DNA of 64,000 nt from Sinorhizobium fredii USDA 205 (lineage in GTDB: Bacteria > Pseudomonadota > Alphaproteobacteria > Rhizobiales > Rhizobiaceae), in NCBI RefSeq assembly GCF_001461695.1, contig NZ_AUTC01000001.1, forward strand, positions 1 to 64,000, read 5' to 3'. Shown here piece by piece: positions 46,590-58,138 of this stretch. The translations under genes were made by a program, and so were the position numbers. Each line of letters opens with the position of its first letter. The first letter of the stretch is position 1. Below the pieces are notes generated by a model. The model was not told the origin of the DNA. It did no database searches and saw nothing but the letters and a program-made list of their open reading frames with translations.

Positions 46590-47288
46590 ATGACCGAACC
46601 GCGCCGCGCCAGAGCAACGGAGGCTTTCTTCGGCCGCCGCAAGGGCAAGCCGTTGCGGGAACGCCAGGCCGCGCAACTCGAGAATTTGCTGCCAGTCCTG
46701 AGGCTCGATCTCAAGGAGCCGGCGCCGGCTGACCTGTCGGCGCTCTTTCCGACTGCGGTAAAACGGGTTCGCCTGGAAATCGGCTTCGGCGGCGGTGAGC
46801 ATCTCATTCATCGGGCGGCGGAGGATCCATCGACCGGCTTCATCGGCGTGGAGCCCTTCGTCAATTCCATGGCCAAGCTGCTTGGGCAGATCGAAGCGAG
46901 AGAGATCGACAATGTCCGGCTCTACGATGACGATGCGACGCAGGTATTGGACTGGCTGCCGCCGGCCTCCGTCGACCAGGTCGATCTGCTCTATCCCGAT
47001 CCCTGGCCGAAGCGGAAGCATTGGAAGCGGCGCTTCGTCTCGAAGGTCAATCTCGACCGGTTCGCGCGCGTCCTGAAGTCGGGCGGCGTCTTCTGCTTCG
47101 CCTCGGATATCGACAGCTATGTCAATTGGACGCTCATCCATTGCCGCGATCACGCGGCCTTCGAATGGACGGCGGAAAGCTCGGCCGATTGGCTGACCCC
47201 CTTCGCCGGCTGGCCAAGCACGCGCTACGAAGCCAAGGCGCGTCGGGAAGGGCGCAGTTCCGCCTATCTGACGTTCCGCCGCGCTTAA
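46590..47288 (+). CDS. trmB: tRNA (guanine-N7-)-methyltransferase TrmB
   Basis: TrmB makes m7G46 in tRNA variable loops. The 232 aa protein has the SAM motif [25 protein letters not shown] and the signature [15 protein letters not shown]. The start is ATG 46590 ([19 protein letters not shown]), as in other rhizobia; the frame reaching 46536 is rejected. It is downstream of metK, which supplies its methyl donor, but the 210 bp gap makes a shared transcript unproven. It is followed by a dispersed repeat and the convergent DUF1150 gene. Confidence 0.95.
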   Translation: MTEPRRARATEAFFGRRKGKPLRERQAAQLENLLPVLRLDLKEPAPADLSALFPTAVKRVRLEIGFGGGEHLIHRAAEDPSTGFIGVEPFVNSMAKLLGQIEAREIDNVRLYDDDATQVLDWLPPASVDQVDLLYPDPWPKRKHWKRRFVSKVNLDRFARVLKSGGVFCFASDIDSYVNWTLIHCRDHAAFEWTAESSADWLTPFAGWPSTRYEAKARREGRSSAYLTFRRA

Positions 47289-47308
47289 GGGTAAACTTTT
47301 GCCGCGAG

Positions 47309-47362
47309 TTCTCCCTCGCCCCGCTTGTGGGGAGAAGGAGGCCGGCAGGCGGATAAGGGGGA
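47309..47362. repeat. single copy of a CTTGTGGGGAGA-type dispersed repeat
   Basis: CTCCCTCGCCCCGCTTGTGG to GATAAGGGGGAGAC with self-complementary ends. It resembles the arms at 5427-5623 and 49384-49552. It lies between trmB and the convergent DUF1150 gene, where it may act as a two-way transcription stop. Confidence 0.6.
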
Positions 47363-47419
47363 GACGCGGGTCTCTCCGCTTTCCGTTCAGGCGGCGAATT
47401 GAGGTGCGCTGTCAGTCGA

Positions 47420-47677
47420 TCAGTGCAGGCTGACGGTGCGAAGGTCGTCCTCGGCGGCCTTGAAGAAGGTGCTCGAGCGGTTGTCGGTCAAAAGGATCGG
47501 CGTGCCATCCGCCGCAAACAACGCCCAGAGATCGATGCCCGGCCCCATCTCGGGCGCTTCCGGAAAGCAGCGGGAGACCTCCTCCGATCGCATCTTGCGG
47601 ATATAGCCGACTTCGCCCGCGCCGAGATGCGCAAGGTCGTTCTTCGACAGCGATGAGGTGATGGTTTTCAGTCCCAT
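47420..47677 (-). CDS. DUF1150 family small protein
   Basis: An 85 aa protein with LGAGEVGYIRKMRSEEV and GIDLWALFAADGTPILLTDN, matching the alphaproteobacterial DUF1150 family, which is usually encoded next to small heat-shock proteins. The function is unknown. It lies 49 bp downstream of hsp20 on the same strand and is probably co-transcribed from the hsp20 promoter, so it may be heat-induced. Confidence 0.85.
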   Translation of the reverse strand: MGLKTITSSLSKNDLAHLGAGEVGYIRKMRSEEVSRCFPEAPEMGPGIDLWALFAADGTPILLTDNRSSTFFKAAEDDLRTVSLH

Positions 47678-47726
47678 GGTGATGCTCCGTGGTCGCCGGC
47701 GCGACAGGAAAATCCCGCCGGTTATC

Positions 47727-48158
47727 CTATTCTGGGACCGAAATGTTAATTTTCTTTACCATACGGACCGGCTCGGGGCGCACCAGATCGACCGAAAGCA
47801 GGCCGTTTCGAAGCTCGGCGCCGAGCACCCGCATGCCGTCGGCGAGCACGAAGGTCCGTTGGAATTGCCGGGCGGCGATGCCGCGATGCAGATAGTCCCT
47901 TTCGCCGGTCTCGACCTGACGGCCACGAATGACGAGCTGGTTCTCCTCCGTCGTCACCTCCAGATCCTCATCGGAAAACCCGGCGACGGCGAGCGTGATC
48001 CGCAACCGTTCCGGCGTGCCGGCGGCACTATCGCCGCGAATGCGCTCGATATTGTAGGGTGGGTATCCGTCGTTCGCCTTGGCGATCCGCTCGAGGGTCT
48101 TTTCCATGCTGTCGAAACCCACCAGGAGCGGGCTCGTAAAAGGCGTAATCCTGCTCAT
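47727..48158 (-). CDS. small heat-shock protein Hsp20 (IbpA-like)
   Basis: A 143 aa alpha-crystallin-type chaperone that holds unfolding proteins for refolding. The crystallin domain starts near YPPYNIERI and contains LAVAGFSDEDLEV, LVIRGRQ and the NGLLSVDLVRPEP strand; the C-terminus ends KKINISVPE, an I-x-I/V motif. The start at ATG 48158 fits MSRITPFTSPLLVGFD, typical of class A rhizobial sHsps. A candidate RpoH promoter is about 67 bp upstream. The mRNA leader has a short CTTG/CAAG stem reaching the AAGG ribosome site, weak evidence for ROSE-type thermal control. Confidence 0.93.
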   Translation of the reverse strand: MSRITPFTSPLLVGFDSMEKTLERIAKANDGYPPYNIERIRGDSAAGTPERLRITLAVAGFSDEDLEVTTEENQLVIRGRQVETGERDYLHRGIAARQFQRTFVLADGMRVLGAELRNGLLSVDLVRPEPVRMVKKINISVPE

Positions 48159-48224
48159 TCCCCAAGTCCTTGTCAGCTCAAGCGACCATCTTCTCGGACC
48201 TGCCAAGCAGCATCCTGGGACGCA

Positions 48225-48253
48225 ATATGGTAGCTGTGCGCAACGAGTGCAAG
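48225..48253 (-). promoter_or_regulatory. candidate RpoH promoter of hsp20
   Basis: On the minus strand, CTTGCA, a 17-bp spacer, then CCATAT, ending 67 bp before the hsp20 start. It fits the CTTGAA-N17-CCATAT-like RpoH consensus with one to two mismatches. The predicted leader is about 60 nt. Confidence 0.6.
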
Positions 48254-48412
48254 CGGCTTGCCTCGGCTGCGCGCGCAAATCATAGTCCGGTGCAAAGGCT
48301 CGGAATCCCGGCGCGAATGAAGGCTGCTGCATGGTAGTCTCCCTTCGCCAGCTCGTCGGAACCCAGGTCATCGCCTGGCATCCGATACCATCCGGCTCGC
48401 AGGAGGAAGAAA

Positions 48413-49357
48413 GTGACAAACGCGAGAAAGATCATCATCGACACGGATCCTGGACAGGACGATGCCGCCGCGATCATGCTTGCCTTCGGCAGTCCGGAAG
48501 AGATCGACGTGCTCGGCATCACCGCGGTCGCCGGCAACGTGCCGCTCACGCTGACGACGCGCAATGCGCGGATCGTTTGCGAGCTCTGCAACAGAGCCGA
48601 CATCAAGGTCTTCGCCGGCGCCGAACGTCCCGTCGCGCGCCCGCTGGTGACCGCCGAGCATGTGCACGGCAAGACCGGGCTCGACGGTCCTGAGCTCGGC
48701 GAACCGACGATGCAGCTTGAAGAGCAGCACGCCGTCGATTTCATTATCGAGACGCTGCTTGCCGAAGCGCCCGGTACCGTGACGCTCTGCACGCTGGGTC
48801 CGCTGACCAATATCGCCCTCGCGCTCACCAAGGCGCCGGAGATTGCGCCGCGGGTGCGGGAACTGGTGATGATGGGCGGCGGCTTCTTCGAAGGCGGCAA
48901 CATCACGCCGGCCGCCGAATTCAACGTCTATGTCGATCCGGAAGCCGCCGAGATCGTCTTCCGCTCCGGCATCCCGATCGTCATGATGCCGCTCGACGTG
49001 ACGCATCGCGTACTCACCCACAAGGTTCGCGTCCAGAAGATCCGCGCCATCGGCAGCCCGGCGGCGGTCGCACTCGCGGAAATGCTGGAATTCTTCGAAC
49101 GCTTCGACATCGAGAAATACGGTACCGACGGCGGTCCACTGCACGACCCGACGGTGATCGCCTATCTGCTGCGACCGGAGCTTTTCACCGGCCGGGATTG
49201 CAATGTCGAGATCGAGACGACCTCGGCGCTGACGACCGGCATGACGGTGGTCGACTGGTGGCAGGTCACCGGCCGCGCGCACAATGCCAGGGTCATGCGC
49301 CACGTCGACGACGAGGGCTTCTTCGAGCTCCTCACCGACCGCCTGGCGCGTCTTTAG
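48413..49357 (+). CDS. inosine-uridine nucleoside N-ribohydrolase family protein
   Basis: Nucleoside hydrolase (IunH/RihA-like), 314 aa, which splits ribonucleosides into base and ribose for salvage. The Ca-binding DTDPGQDDAAAI opens the protein (D10, D14, D15), with TLGPLTNIALAL, MMGGGFFEGGNITPAAEFN and HDP (DGGPLHDPTVI). Translation starts at GTG 48413, preceded by a strong AGGAGGA site 6 bp upstream. Ribokinase, encoded 3 kb downstream on the other strand, could phosphorylate the released ribose. Confidence 0.92.
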   Translation: MTNARKIIIDTDPGQDDAAAIMLAFGSPEEIDVLGITAVAGNVPLTLTTRNARIVCELCNRADIKVFAGAERPVARPLVTAEHVHGKTGLDGPELGEPTMQLEEQHAVDFIIETLLAEAPGTVTLCTLGPLTNIALALTKAPEIAPRVRELVMMGGGFFEGGNITPAAEFNVYVDPEAAEIVFRSGIPIVMMPLDVTHRVLTHKVRVQKIRAIGSPAAVALAEMLEFFERFDIEKYGTDGGPLHDPTVIAYLLRPELFTGRDCNVEIETTSALTTGMTVVDWWQVTGRAHNARVMRHVDDEGFFELLTDRLARL

Positions 49358-49383
49358 GTTCGCTTGTTGCAATACTCGAGAAG

Positions 49384-49552
49384 ACCCCTCCCCAACCCCT
49401 CCCCACAAGGGGGAGGGACTTAACCCTGCCGCGCCCGCATTGCCTCTCCCTTGGCGTAGCGGTAGACCTCGAATCTGCAAAATGGCAGTTGGGCGCCGCG
49501 GGCGCCAAAGCCCCTCCCACCTGTGGGGAGGGGTTGGGGAGGGGTCCTTCTT
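49384..49552. repeat. inverted repeat of CCCCTCCCCAACCCC type between iunH and mcp
   Basis: Left arm 49384-49418 (ACCCCTCCCCAACCCCTCCC and onward) and right arm about 49511-49552, its reverse complement (ending GGGGTTGGGGAGGGGTCCTT). About 95 bp lies between. It belongs with the dispersed repeat at 47309-47362 and resembles 5427-5623. It fills the 266 bp gap together with the mcp terminator; no gene is seen. Confidence 0.75.
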
Positions 49553-49576
49553 CACCCCAGCGGGTGGCCTCAAAAG

Positions 49577-49606
49577 AAAACGGCGCCGCATGCGGAGCCG
49601 TTTTTT
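49577..49606 (-). terminator. bidirectional stem-loop terminator downstream of mcp
   Basis: AAAACGGCGCCGCATGCGG to AGCCGTTTTTT: stem AACGGC/GCCGTT plus CCGCATGCGG inner palindrome, with T6 on the plus strand and TTTTCTTTT on the minus strand. It begins 18 bp beyond the mcp stop. Confidence 0.75.
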
Positions 49607-49623
49607 GTTCATATGGGAACGGA

Positions 49624-52224
<2,601 letters not shown>

Positions 52225-52264
52225 CTATCCGGATTGCGAAACCGGGCGAAATCGGTTGTCGCGG

Positions 52265-53164
52265 TCAGAGACGCGCGGCGACCTCGGAGGCGAGCGGAAT
52301 GGACGGTTGCGCGCCCGGCTTCAGGCAGGCCAGCGACCCGGCGACCGCGGCGCGGCGCAGCGCATCGGGGAAGGCGAGGCCCGCGTCCAGGCTCGCAGCG
52401 AGATAACCACAAAAGGTGTCACCCGCCCCGACCGTATCGACCGGCTCGATGGTCAGCCCCCGGGCGCGATGGATTTCGCCCTGATGAGCGGCGGCGACCC
52501 CTTCGGCGCCGAGCGTGACGATCACCGTCTGCCCGGTTTCGTCGTGAAGGCTCTTCATCGCCGCCTCCCGTTCGGCGCCGGCGATGCCGCTCTTGCCGGC
52601 CAGGAGTTCGAATTCGGTCTCGTTGGCAATCACGATATCGGCCATGCGGCCGAGACGGGCAGCCTCGGGCGTCAGCGGTGCGATATTGATGACCGAGCGG
52701 ATGCCGCGGCGCTTTGCCTCGACGAGTGCCTTTTCCACCGAGGCCGCAGGAATCTCGAGCTGCAGCATCAACGTGTCGCCGGCCGACATTTTCCCGACGG
52801 CAGTGCTGGCATCGCCCTCGCTCACCGTCGCATTGGCGCTCGCCACGACGACGATGACGTTCTCGCCATCGCCGCCGACGAGGATATGGGCGGTACCGGT
52901 CGGCTCGTTGACGGTCTTGGTGAGGCCGAGGTCGGTGCCGGCCTCCTTGAGCAAAGCGAGCGCACCTTCGGCGAAGCTGTCCGAGCCGACGGCGCCTGCC
53001 ATCCGCACGGAAGCACCGGCGCGACGGGCCGCCAGGGCCTGGTTCGCGCCCTTGCCGCCGGCGGCGGTGGAAAAGCCGGTCCCGGCGACGGTCTCGCCGG
53101 GCTTCGGCAGGCGTGCGGTCGTGGCGATCAGGTCCATGTTGATGGACCCAAAAACAGTGATCAT
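52265..53164 (-). CDS. rbsK: ribokinase
   Basis: PfkB-family ribokinase (299 aa) that phosphorylates ribose to ribose-5-phosphate. The N-terminal substrate motif GSINMDLIATTARLPKPGET, the GGKGANQALAARRAG loop and the C-terminal VDTVGAGDTFCGYLAASL catalytic/anion-hole motif are intact. No ribose ABC transporter genes are adjacent. A nucleoside hydrolase gene 2.9 kb away could supply ribose. It is between rmuC and mcp, all on the minus strand. Confidence 0.93.
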   Translation of the reverse strand: MITVFGSINMDLIATTARLPKPGETVAGTGFSTAAGGKGANQALAARRAGASVRMAGAVGSDSFAEGALALLKEAGTDLGLTKTVNEPTGTAHILVGGDGENVIVVVASANATVSEGDASTAVGKMSAGDTLMLQLEIPAASVEKALVEAKRRGIRSVINIAPLTPEAARLGRMADIVIANETEFELLAGKSGIAGAEREAAMKSLHDETGQTVIVTLGAEGVAAAHQGEIHRARGLTIEPVDTVGAGDTFCGYLAASLDAGLAFPDALRRAAVAGSLACLKPGAQPSIPLASEVAARL

Positions 53165-53215
53165 GTGGAGATGTCCCGTCGCGTTGCTGATTTCGCCGGA
53201 GAGTGCCCGAGGCGG

Positions 53216-54424
53216 TCAGTCCTCGTCAACCACCCTGAGCTTCAATTGCCCGACGCGGTTGTCGACCGTCCGGTCGCCCTTGTCGCCGATGGCCTTGTCC
53301 GCATGGCTGGCCGGCGCGATCGCTTGCAATTCGAGCGCCTCGATCTTGGCGCCGCGTCGCGTCAGCTTGTCCGAGGAGATCAAGATGTCCTCGACATCCT
53401 TCTGGGTCATCGCGAAGTGGCCCTGCAGCTTTCTGACGCGCTCGTCGAGGCGCGTCAGATCCTCCATCAGCCGCACCACCTCGCCCTGGATCAGATGCGC
53501 CTGCTCGCGCATCCGGGCGTCCTTCAGGATCGCCTGGATCACCTGGATGGAGAGGAGCAGCAGCGACGGCGAAACGATGACGACGCGTTGGCGGTGCGCC
53601 TTCTGCACGATCGCTTCGAAATGCTCGTGGATCTCGGCGAAGATCGATTCGGATGGAACGAAGAGGAAGGCCGTTTCCTGGGTCTCGCCGGCCAGCAGAT
53701 ATTTGCTAGCGATATCGCGGATATGCACTTCCATGTCGCGGCGGAAGGCCTGGGATGCCTGATGGCGCCGCTCGCCGCTCTCCGCATCGCGCATGGCGTT
53801 CCAGGCTTCAAGCGGGAACTTCGCGTCGATGACGAGCGGCGGCTGGCCGTTCGGCATGCGGATGATGCAGTCCGGCCGCGCGCCGTTCGAGAGCGTCGCC
53901 TGGAAGGTGAAGGCGCCGATCGGCAGGCCGTCGGCGACGATCGCCTCCATGCGCGACTGGCCGAAGGCGCCCCGCGTCTGCTTGTTTGAAAGAATGCTCT
54001 GCAGCCCGGCCATGTCCTTGGCGAGCGACTGGATGTTGTTCTGGGCGCTGTCGATCACCGCAAGCCGCTCCTGCAACCGCCTGAGGTTCTCATGCGTCGC
54101 CTTCGTCTGCTCGCTGATCGAGGCGCCGATCCGGTGCGTCATGCCGTCGATGCGCTGACTGAGCGACTGGTTGAGCTCCGCCTGCCGCGTGCCGAACACA
54201 TCGGTCATCGCGGCGATGCGTCCCTGCATTTCGGTCTGCGCCGCCAAGAGCGCCGAGAGCTGCTGGTCCCGGTCGTCGGCACGAATCGAGCGGGCTCTGC
54301 GAGCCGCGGCAATCGCCAGCAGAACGGACAGGAAAGCGGCAACGGTGACCAGGTGGCCAGCGGTTACGGGGAAGGTGCCGATGAGGAACAGCGGCTGGTC
54401 GAAGGCAAAGGCATTGAGCTCCAT
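53216..54424 (-). CDS. rmuC: DNA recombination protein RmuC family
   Basis: A 402 aa RmuC protein. There is an N-terminal membrane helix at ~15-38 (VTAGHLVTVAAFLSVLLAIA), a coiled coil at ~45-150, then the RmuC domain with DCIIRMPNGQPPLVIDAKFPLEAW, ETAFLFVPSESIFAEIHEHF and VIVSPSLLLLSIQVIQAIL. The IDAKFP segment matches a PD-(D/E)XK-like core. RmuC limits inversions and rearrangements at short inverted repeats in E. coli, though the mechanism is unclear. The start at ATG 54424 is in line with the family. It is divergent from the FMN reductase. Confidence 0.9.
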   Translation of the reverse strand: MELNAFAFDQPLFLIGTFPVTAGHLVTVAAFLSVLLAIAAARRARSIRADDRDQQLSALLAAQTEMQGRIAAMTDVFGTRQAELNQSLSQRIDGMTHRIGASISEQTKATHENLRRLQERLAVIDSAQNNIQSLAKDMAGLQSILSNKQTRGAFGQSRMEAIVADGLPIGAFTFQATLSNGARPDCIIRMPNGQPPLVIDAKFPLEAWNAMRDAESGERRHQASQAFRRDMEVHIRDIASKYLLAGETQETAFLFVPSESIFAEIHEHFEAIVQKAHRQRVVIVSPSLLLLSIQVIQAILKDARMREQAHLIQGEVVRLMEDLTRLDERVRKLQGHFAMTQKDVEDILISSDKLTRRGAKIEALELQAIAPASHADKAIGDKGDRTVDNRVGQLKLRVVDED

Positions 54425-54615
54425 GAGTGCAACCTAAACGGATTCGCGTCCGAAAACCAGATCAAAACAAGAACAAATACATCGGCGCCGGGAAGGCGAC
54501 GAAGACGGGCGCTTTCGCCAGCATTTGCGGCGTGTCGCTTTTGCGGTTATGGCACCTTCGCCCGGACCAATTCCGGACCCTGGACAATGACTTCGTTCAA
54601 GGAGTTGCGCCGACC

Positions 54616-55170
54616 ATGAAAGTCCTGGCTATATCCGGCAGCGCCCGAAGGAACTCCACCAACACGGCGATGCTTGAGGCGATCAGGCAGGTGGCAGCGC
54701 CGCGGTTTGACATACGCGTTTTCCACGGCATTGCTGAGCTGCCCGTGTTCTCCCCGGACCTCGAAGGGGAAGCCACCCCTCGCATCGTTCGCGATTTCAT
54801 GGGGGCCATCGATGCGAGTGACGGGCTGATCGTCTCCAGCCCGGAGTATGTCAGGACAATTCCGGGCGGACTGAAGAATGCCATCGATTGGCTGGTATCC
54901 GCCGAGGTCATCGTCAACAAACCGGTCGTATTGGCACATGCATCACATCGAGGCGACGATATGCTCGCGACGCTTCGGATCGTCATGTCCACGGTCACGT
55001 CGAACTTCAACGGGGAGATTTTCCTGCGTTTTCCGCTGATGAAGGAAACACCGGAAGCCATCCGACAGATCGTCGGGAGGGCTGAGAATCGAAGCCGCGT
55101 CGACACCTTCCTCAAGGAATTTTCGGAGTTTTGCCAATCGGTTCGCGCTGACTCGCTGGGTCAAAGCTAG
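54616..55170 (+). CDS. NADPH-dependent FMN reductase family protein
   Basis: A 184 aa flavodoxin-like oxidoreductase (ChrR/ArsH/YieF-type). The FMN phosphate loop is [14 protein letters not shown], and the flavin-contact loop is [20 protein letters not shown]. It possibly reduces quinones or metals or provides reduced FMN; the substrate cannot be determined. The start at ATG 54616 (MKVLAISGS) is clear, while the open frame extends upstream to 54427 without conservation. It is located between rmuC and def. Confidence 0.88.
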   Translation: MKVLAISGSARRNSTNTAMLEAIRQVAAPRFDIRVFHGIAELPVFSPDLEGEATPRIVRDFMGAIDASDGLIVSSPEYVRTIPGGLKNAIDWLVSAEVIVNKPVVLAHASHRGDDMLATLRIVMSTVTSNFNGEIFLRFPLMKETPEAIRQIVGRAENRSRVDTFLKEFSEFCQSVRADSLGQS

Positions 55171-55244
55171 ACGCGAAGGTTTTCGGTTGTCTCCGGTCGG
55201 CAAATTTGTTGCGCCCGGAGGAAAAGATCGGCTATGGGAGCAGC

Positions 55245-55769
55245 ATGACGATCAAGCCGCTCATCATCCTTCCCGATCCCATCCTCCGCCAGGTTTCGAC
55301 GCCCGTCGAGACCATCGACGCCGACATTCGTCGCCTTGCCGACGATATGCTCGAAACCATGTATGACGCCCCCGGCATCGGTCTGGCGGCAATCCAGATC
55401 GGCGTTTCGAAGCGCCTCCTCGTTCTCGACGTTTCGAAGGAGGGCGAAGAGAAGAAGCCGCTGGTCTTCATCAATCCGAAGATCGTCAAATCCACCGAGG
55501 AGCGCTCCGTTTACGAGGAAGGCTGCCTGTCGATCCCGGACTACTATGCCGAGGTCGAGCGGCCGGCGGGCATCACCGTCGAATATCGCGATCGCGACGG
55601 CAAGGAGCAATCGGTCGAGGCCGATGGCCTGCTCGCCACCTGCCTGCAACACGAGATCGATCATCTGAACGGCGTCCTGTTCATCGACTACATCTCCAAG
55701 CTCAAGCGCGACATGGTGATCCGCAAGTTCACTAAGGCAGCCAAGACGCGCGGTGCCAAGGCGATTTGA
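55245..55769 (+). CDS. def: peptide deformylase
   Basis: PDF removes formyl from the N-terminus of nascent proteins. The 174 aa metalloenzyme has all three motifs: [18 protein letters not shown] with the metal-binding Cys, and HEIDHLNG with two histidines. The ATG 55245 begins [18 protein letters not shown], as typical. It is followed by fmt (80 bp) and truA, so formylation and deformylation genes are paired. Confidence 0.97.
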   Translation: MTIKPLIILPDPILRQVSTPVETIDADIRRLADDMLETMYDAPGIGLAAIQIGVSKRLLVLDVSKEGEEKKPLVFINPKIVKSTEERSVYEEGCLSIPDYYAEVERPAGITVEYRDRDGKEQSVEADGLLATCLQHEIDHLNGVLFIDYISKLKRDMVIRKFTKAAKTRGAKAI

Positions 55770-55849
55770 TCGTCGCTACGCCTTGAGCGGCGCTTGAACC
55801 GGAGCCGCTGCCCTGTTTCGGGCAATTGAGAGAGACGGAGTTCACCGCC

Positions 55850-56785
55850 TTGCCGCTTCGCATCATCTTCATGGGCACACCGGAATTCTCCGTGCCGACG
55901 CTCTCCGCTCTCGTCGAGGCCGGCCATGAGATCGCTGCCGTCTACACGCAGCCGCCGCGCCCCGGCGGCAGGCGCGGCCTCGATCTCAAGAAGTCGCCGG
56001 TGCATCAGGCGGCTGAACTTCTCGGCGTTCCGGTGTTGACGCCCGTCAACTTCAAGAACGCCGTCGATCGGCAGGCCTTCCGCGATTTCGATGCCGATGT
56101 CGCGGTCGTCGTCGCCTATGGCCTGCTGTTGCCGGAGGAGATCCTCTCGGGCACCCGCTACGGCTGCTATAACGGCCATGCCTCGCTGCTGCCACGTTGG
56201 CGGGGTGCCGCGCCGATCCAGCGGGCGATCATGGCCGGCGATCGCGAGACCGGCATGATGGTGATGAAGATGGACAAGGGGCTCGACACCGGCCCCGTCG
56301 CCCTGACCAGGACCGTGCCGATCGGTGAGACGATGACGGCCGGCGAACTGCACGACAAGCTGATGCATGTCGGCGCGGCGCTGATGAGGGAAGCGATGGC
56401 GAAGCTCGAGGCGGACGACCTGACGCTGACGCCGCAGCCCGAAGACGGCGTCGTCTACGCCGCCAAGATCGCCAAGGACGAGACGCGCATCGATTTCGCG
56501 AAGCCGGCGGCCGAGGTGCATAACCATATCCGCGGTCTTTCGCCCTTTCCGGGTGCCTGGTTCGAACTCGAGATCGCCGGGCGGACGGAGCGGATCAAGG
56601 TGCTCGGCTCGGAGCCTGCCGCAGGGGCTGGTGCGCCCGGTAGGGTTCTGGATAATGGTTTGACGATCGCCTGTGGTGACGGCGCGGTTCGAGCGACGCG
56701 GTTGCAGCGGGCAGGCGGCAAGGCGCTCGCCAGGCTTGAGTTCCTGCGCGGCACACCGATTGCCGCGGGCACGAGGATTGCCTGA
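55850..56785 (+). CDS. fmt: methionyl-tRNA formyltransferase
   Basis: Fmt formylates initiator Met-tRNA. The 311 aa protein starts [17 protein letters not shown] after the initiator and carries the folate/active-site block [18 protein letters not shown], with a Gly inserted before His (YNGHAS), and the C-terminal OB-type domain with [11 protein letters not shown]. No ATG lies at the family start. TTG 55850 with GACGGAG 9 bp upstream is the best start; TTG 55826 is the alternative. The stop overlaps truA by one base. Confidence 0.95.
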   Translation: MPLRIIFMGTPEFSVPTLSALVEAGHEIAAVYTQPPRPGGRRGLDLKKSPVHQAAELLGVPVLTPVNFKNAVDRQAFRDFDADVAVVVAYGLLLPEEILSGTRYGCYNGHASLLPRWRGAAPIQRAIMAGDRETGMMVMKMDKGLDTGPVALTRTVPIGETMTAGELHDKLMHVGAALMREAMAKLEADDLTLTPQPEDGVVYAAKIAKDETRIDFAKPAAEVHNHIRGLSPFPGAWFELEIAGRTERIKVLGSEPAAGAGAPGRVLDNGLTIACGDGAVRATRLQRAGGKALARLEFLRGTPIAAGTRIA

Positions 56786-57528
56786 TGCCGCGCTATCGCC
56801 TGACCGTCGAATATGACGGCTTCGACTATGTCGGCTGGCAGCGGCAGGAGAATGGCCCCTCCGTGCAGGGGGCGATCGAAAAAGCGGTCCTGTCCCTGAC
56901 CGGCGAGACGGTGTCGATCCGCGGTGCGGGCCGTACCGATTCCGGCGTTCATGCGATGGGCCAGGTGGCGCATCTCGACCTGACGCGCCAATGGAAGACG
57001 CACACGCTGCGCAATGCGCTCAATGCCCACCTGGCCCTTGCCGCCGAGCGTGTGTCGATCCTCGATGCGGCGGAAGTGCCGCCGGAATTCGACGCGCGCT
57101 TCTCGGCCCTGCGCCGCCATTATCTCTACCGGATCATATGCCGCCGCTCGCCGCTGGCGCTCGAGGCCAGGCGTGCCTGGTGGGTGCCGAAGACGCTCGA
57201 CCACGAGGCGATGCACGCCGCGGCGCAACATCTCGTCGGCCACCACGATTTCACGACGTTCCGCTCCGCCCATTGCCAGGCGAACAGCCCGCTGCGCACC
57301 ATCGATCGGCTGGACGTGACCCGCAGCGGCGAACTCATCGAGATCCGGGCGACGGCGCAGAGCTTCCTGCACAACCAGATACGCTCCTTTGCCGGCTCCC
57401 TGAAGCTCGTTGGTGAGGGCAAGTGGAAACCCGACGACCTCAAGGCGGCGCTCGAGGCGCGCGACCGCAAGGCCTGCGGACCGGTCGCCCCGCCGGAAGG
57501 TCTCTACTTCATGCAGGTGGATTACTGA
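56785..57528 (+). CDS. truA: tRNA pseudouridine(38-40) synthase
   Basis: TruA isomerises U38-40 of the anticodon arm. The 247 aa protein has the catalytic motif [14 protein letters not shown] with nucleophile Asp52, plus [16 protein letters not shown] and [14 protein letters not shown]. The ATG overlaps the fmt stop (TGATG), giving coupling. It is convergent with the membrane protein gene; only 13 bp separate the stops, so any terminator must be small or within coding sequence. Confidence 0.97.
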   Translation: MPRYRLTVEYDGFDYVGWQRQENGPSVQGAIEKAVLSLTGETVSIRGAGRTDSGVHAMGQVAHLDLTRQWKTHTLRNALNAHLALAAERVSILDAAEVPPEFDARFSALRRHYLYRIICRRSPLALEARRAWWVPKTLDHEAMHAAAQHLVGHHDFTTFRSAHCQANSPLRTIDRLDVTRSGELIEIRATAQSFLHNQIRSFAGSLKLVGEGKWKPDDLKAALEARDRKACGPVAPPEGLYFMQVDY

Positions 57529-57541
57529 CCGCTCGGCTGTC

Positions 57542-58138
57542 TCAGCCGGGGATCAAGCCGAAGAAGTACTGTAGATACTGTGCGAGCATCATCGACGGTA
57601 GCAGGTAAAGAGCCGTCAGCGCCGAGGCGAGCAGGTTCTGGTTGCCGGTTATCGTGCGCAGCAGCCGGAATAACAGGACGACGCCGGCAACAAGGACGAT
57701 CAGCGACAAAAGAGCCGTAAGCTGATGGCCTCCACGGGCCAGCAGGAGGAGCGCGGCCGGAATTGCCATGGCATAGGAAAGAGGCACCGAGAGCCAGTTG
57801 GTGGTGACGATCACCGGCACGACCAGTGGGCCGAATCCGAGGGGGCGCGAAAGGGCGGCGACCAGCACGATCGGCAGCAGCCAGCTGACGAGGTCGACAA
57901 TGAGCAGTTTGAGGAAAAAGCCGATGCCGACGGTCGTGCCACTCGGCATCGCCGAAAGATAATAGAGCCGCCAGGATGCCCAGGACACGGCCATGGCCGG
58001 CAGCGACCAGAGGATCGCCGTGAAGGAGCGCCACAGCCCGCCTTCGCTGATGTCCAGCCAGCTATAGCCTTCGCGGTTGCCCTGGATCAGCAGCCAGAGC
58101 CCCTTGATATAGGCGAGAACCTCGTCAAGCAGCGGCAT
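57542..58138 (-). CDS. small polytopic membrane protein of unknown function
   Basis: A 198 aa protein with about five hydrophobic segments ([97 protein letters not shown]). There is a short soluble N-terminus with a [20 protein letters not shown] motif. It resembles Yip1-like membrane families only in layout, so I do not assign a name. The ATG 58138 overlaps the end of dapE by 14 bp, implying coupling; TTG 58156 is less likely. The same neighbourhood with dapE is probably conserved in relatives. Confidence 0.78.
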   Translation of the reverse strand: MPLLDEVLAYIKGLWLLIQGNREGYSWLDISEGGLWRSFTAILWSLPAMAVSWASWRLYYLSAMPSGTTVGIGFFLKLLIVDLVSWLLPIVLVAALSRPLGFGPLVVPVIVTTNWLSVPLSYAMAIPAALLLLARGGHQLTALLSLIVLVAGVVLLFRLLRTITGNQNLLASALTALYLLPSMMLAQYLQYFFGLIPG

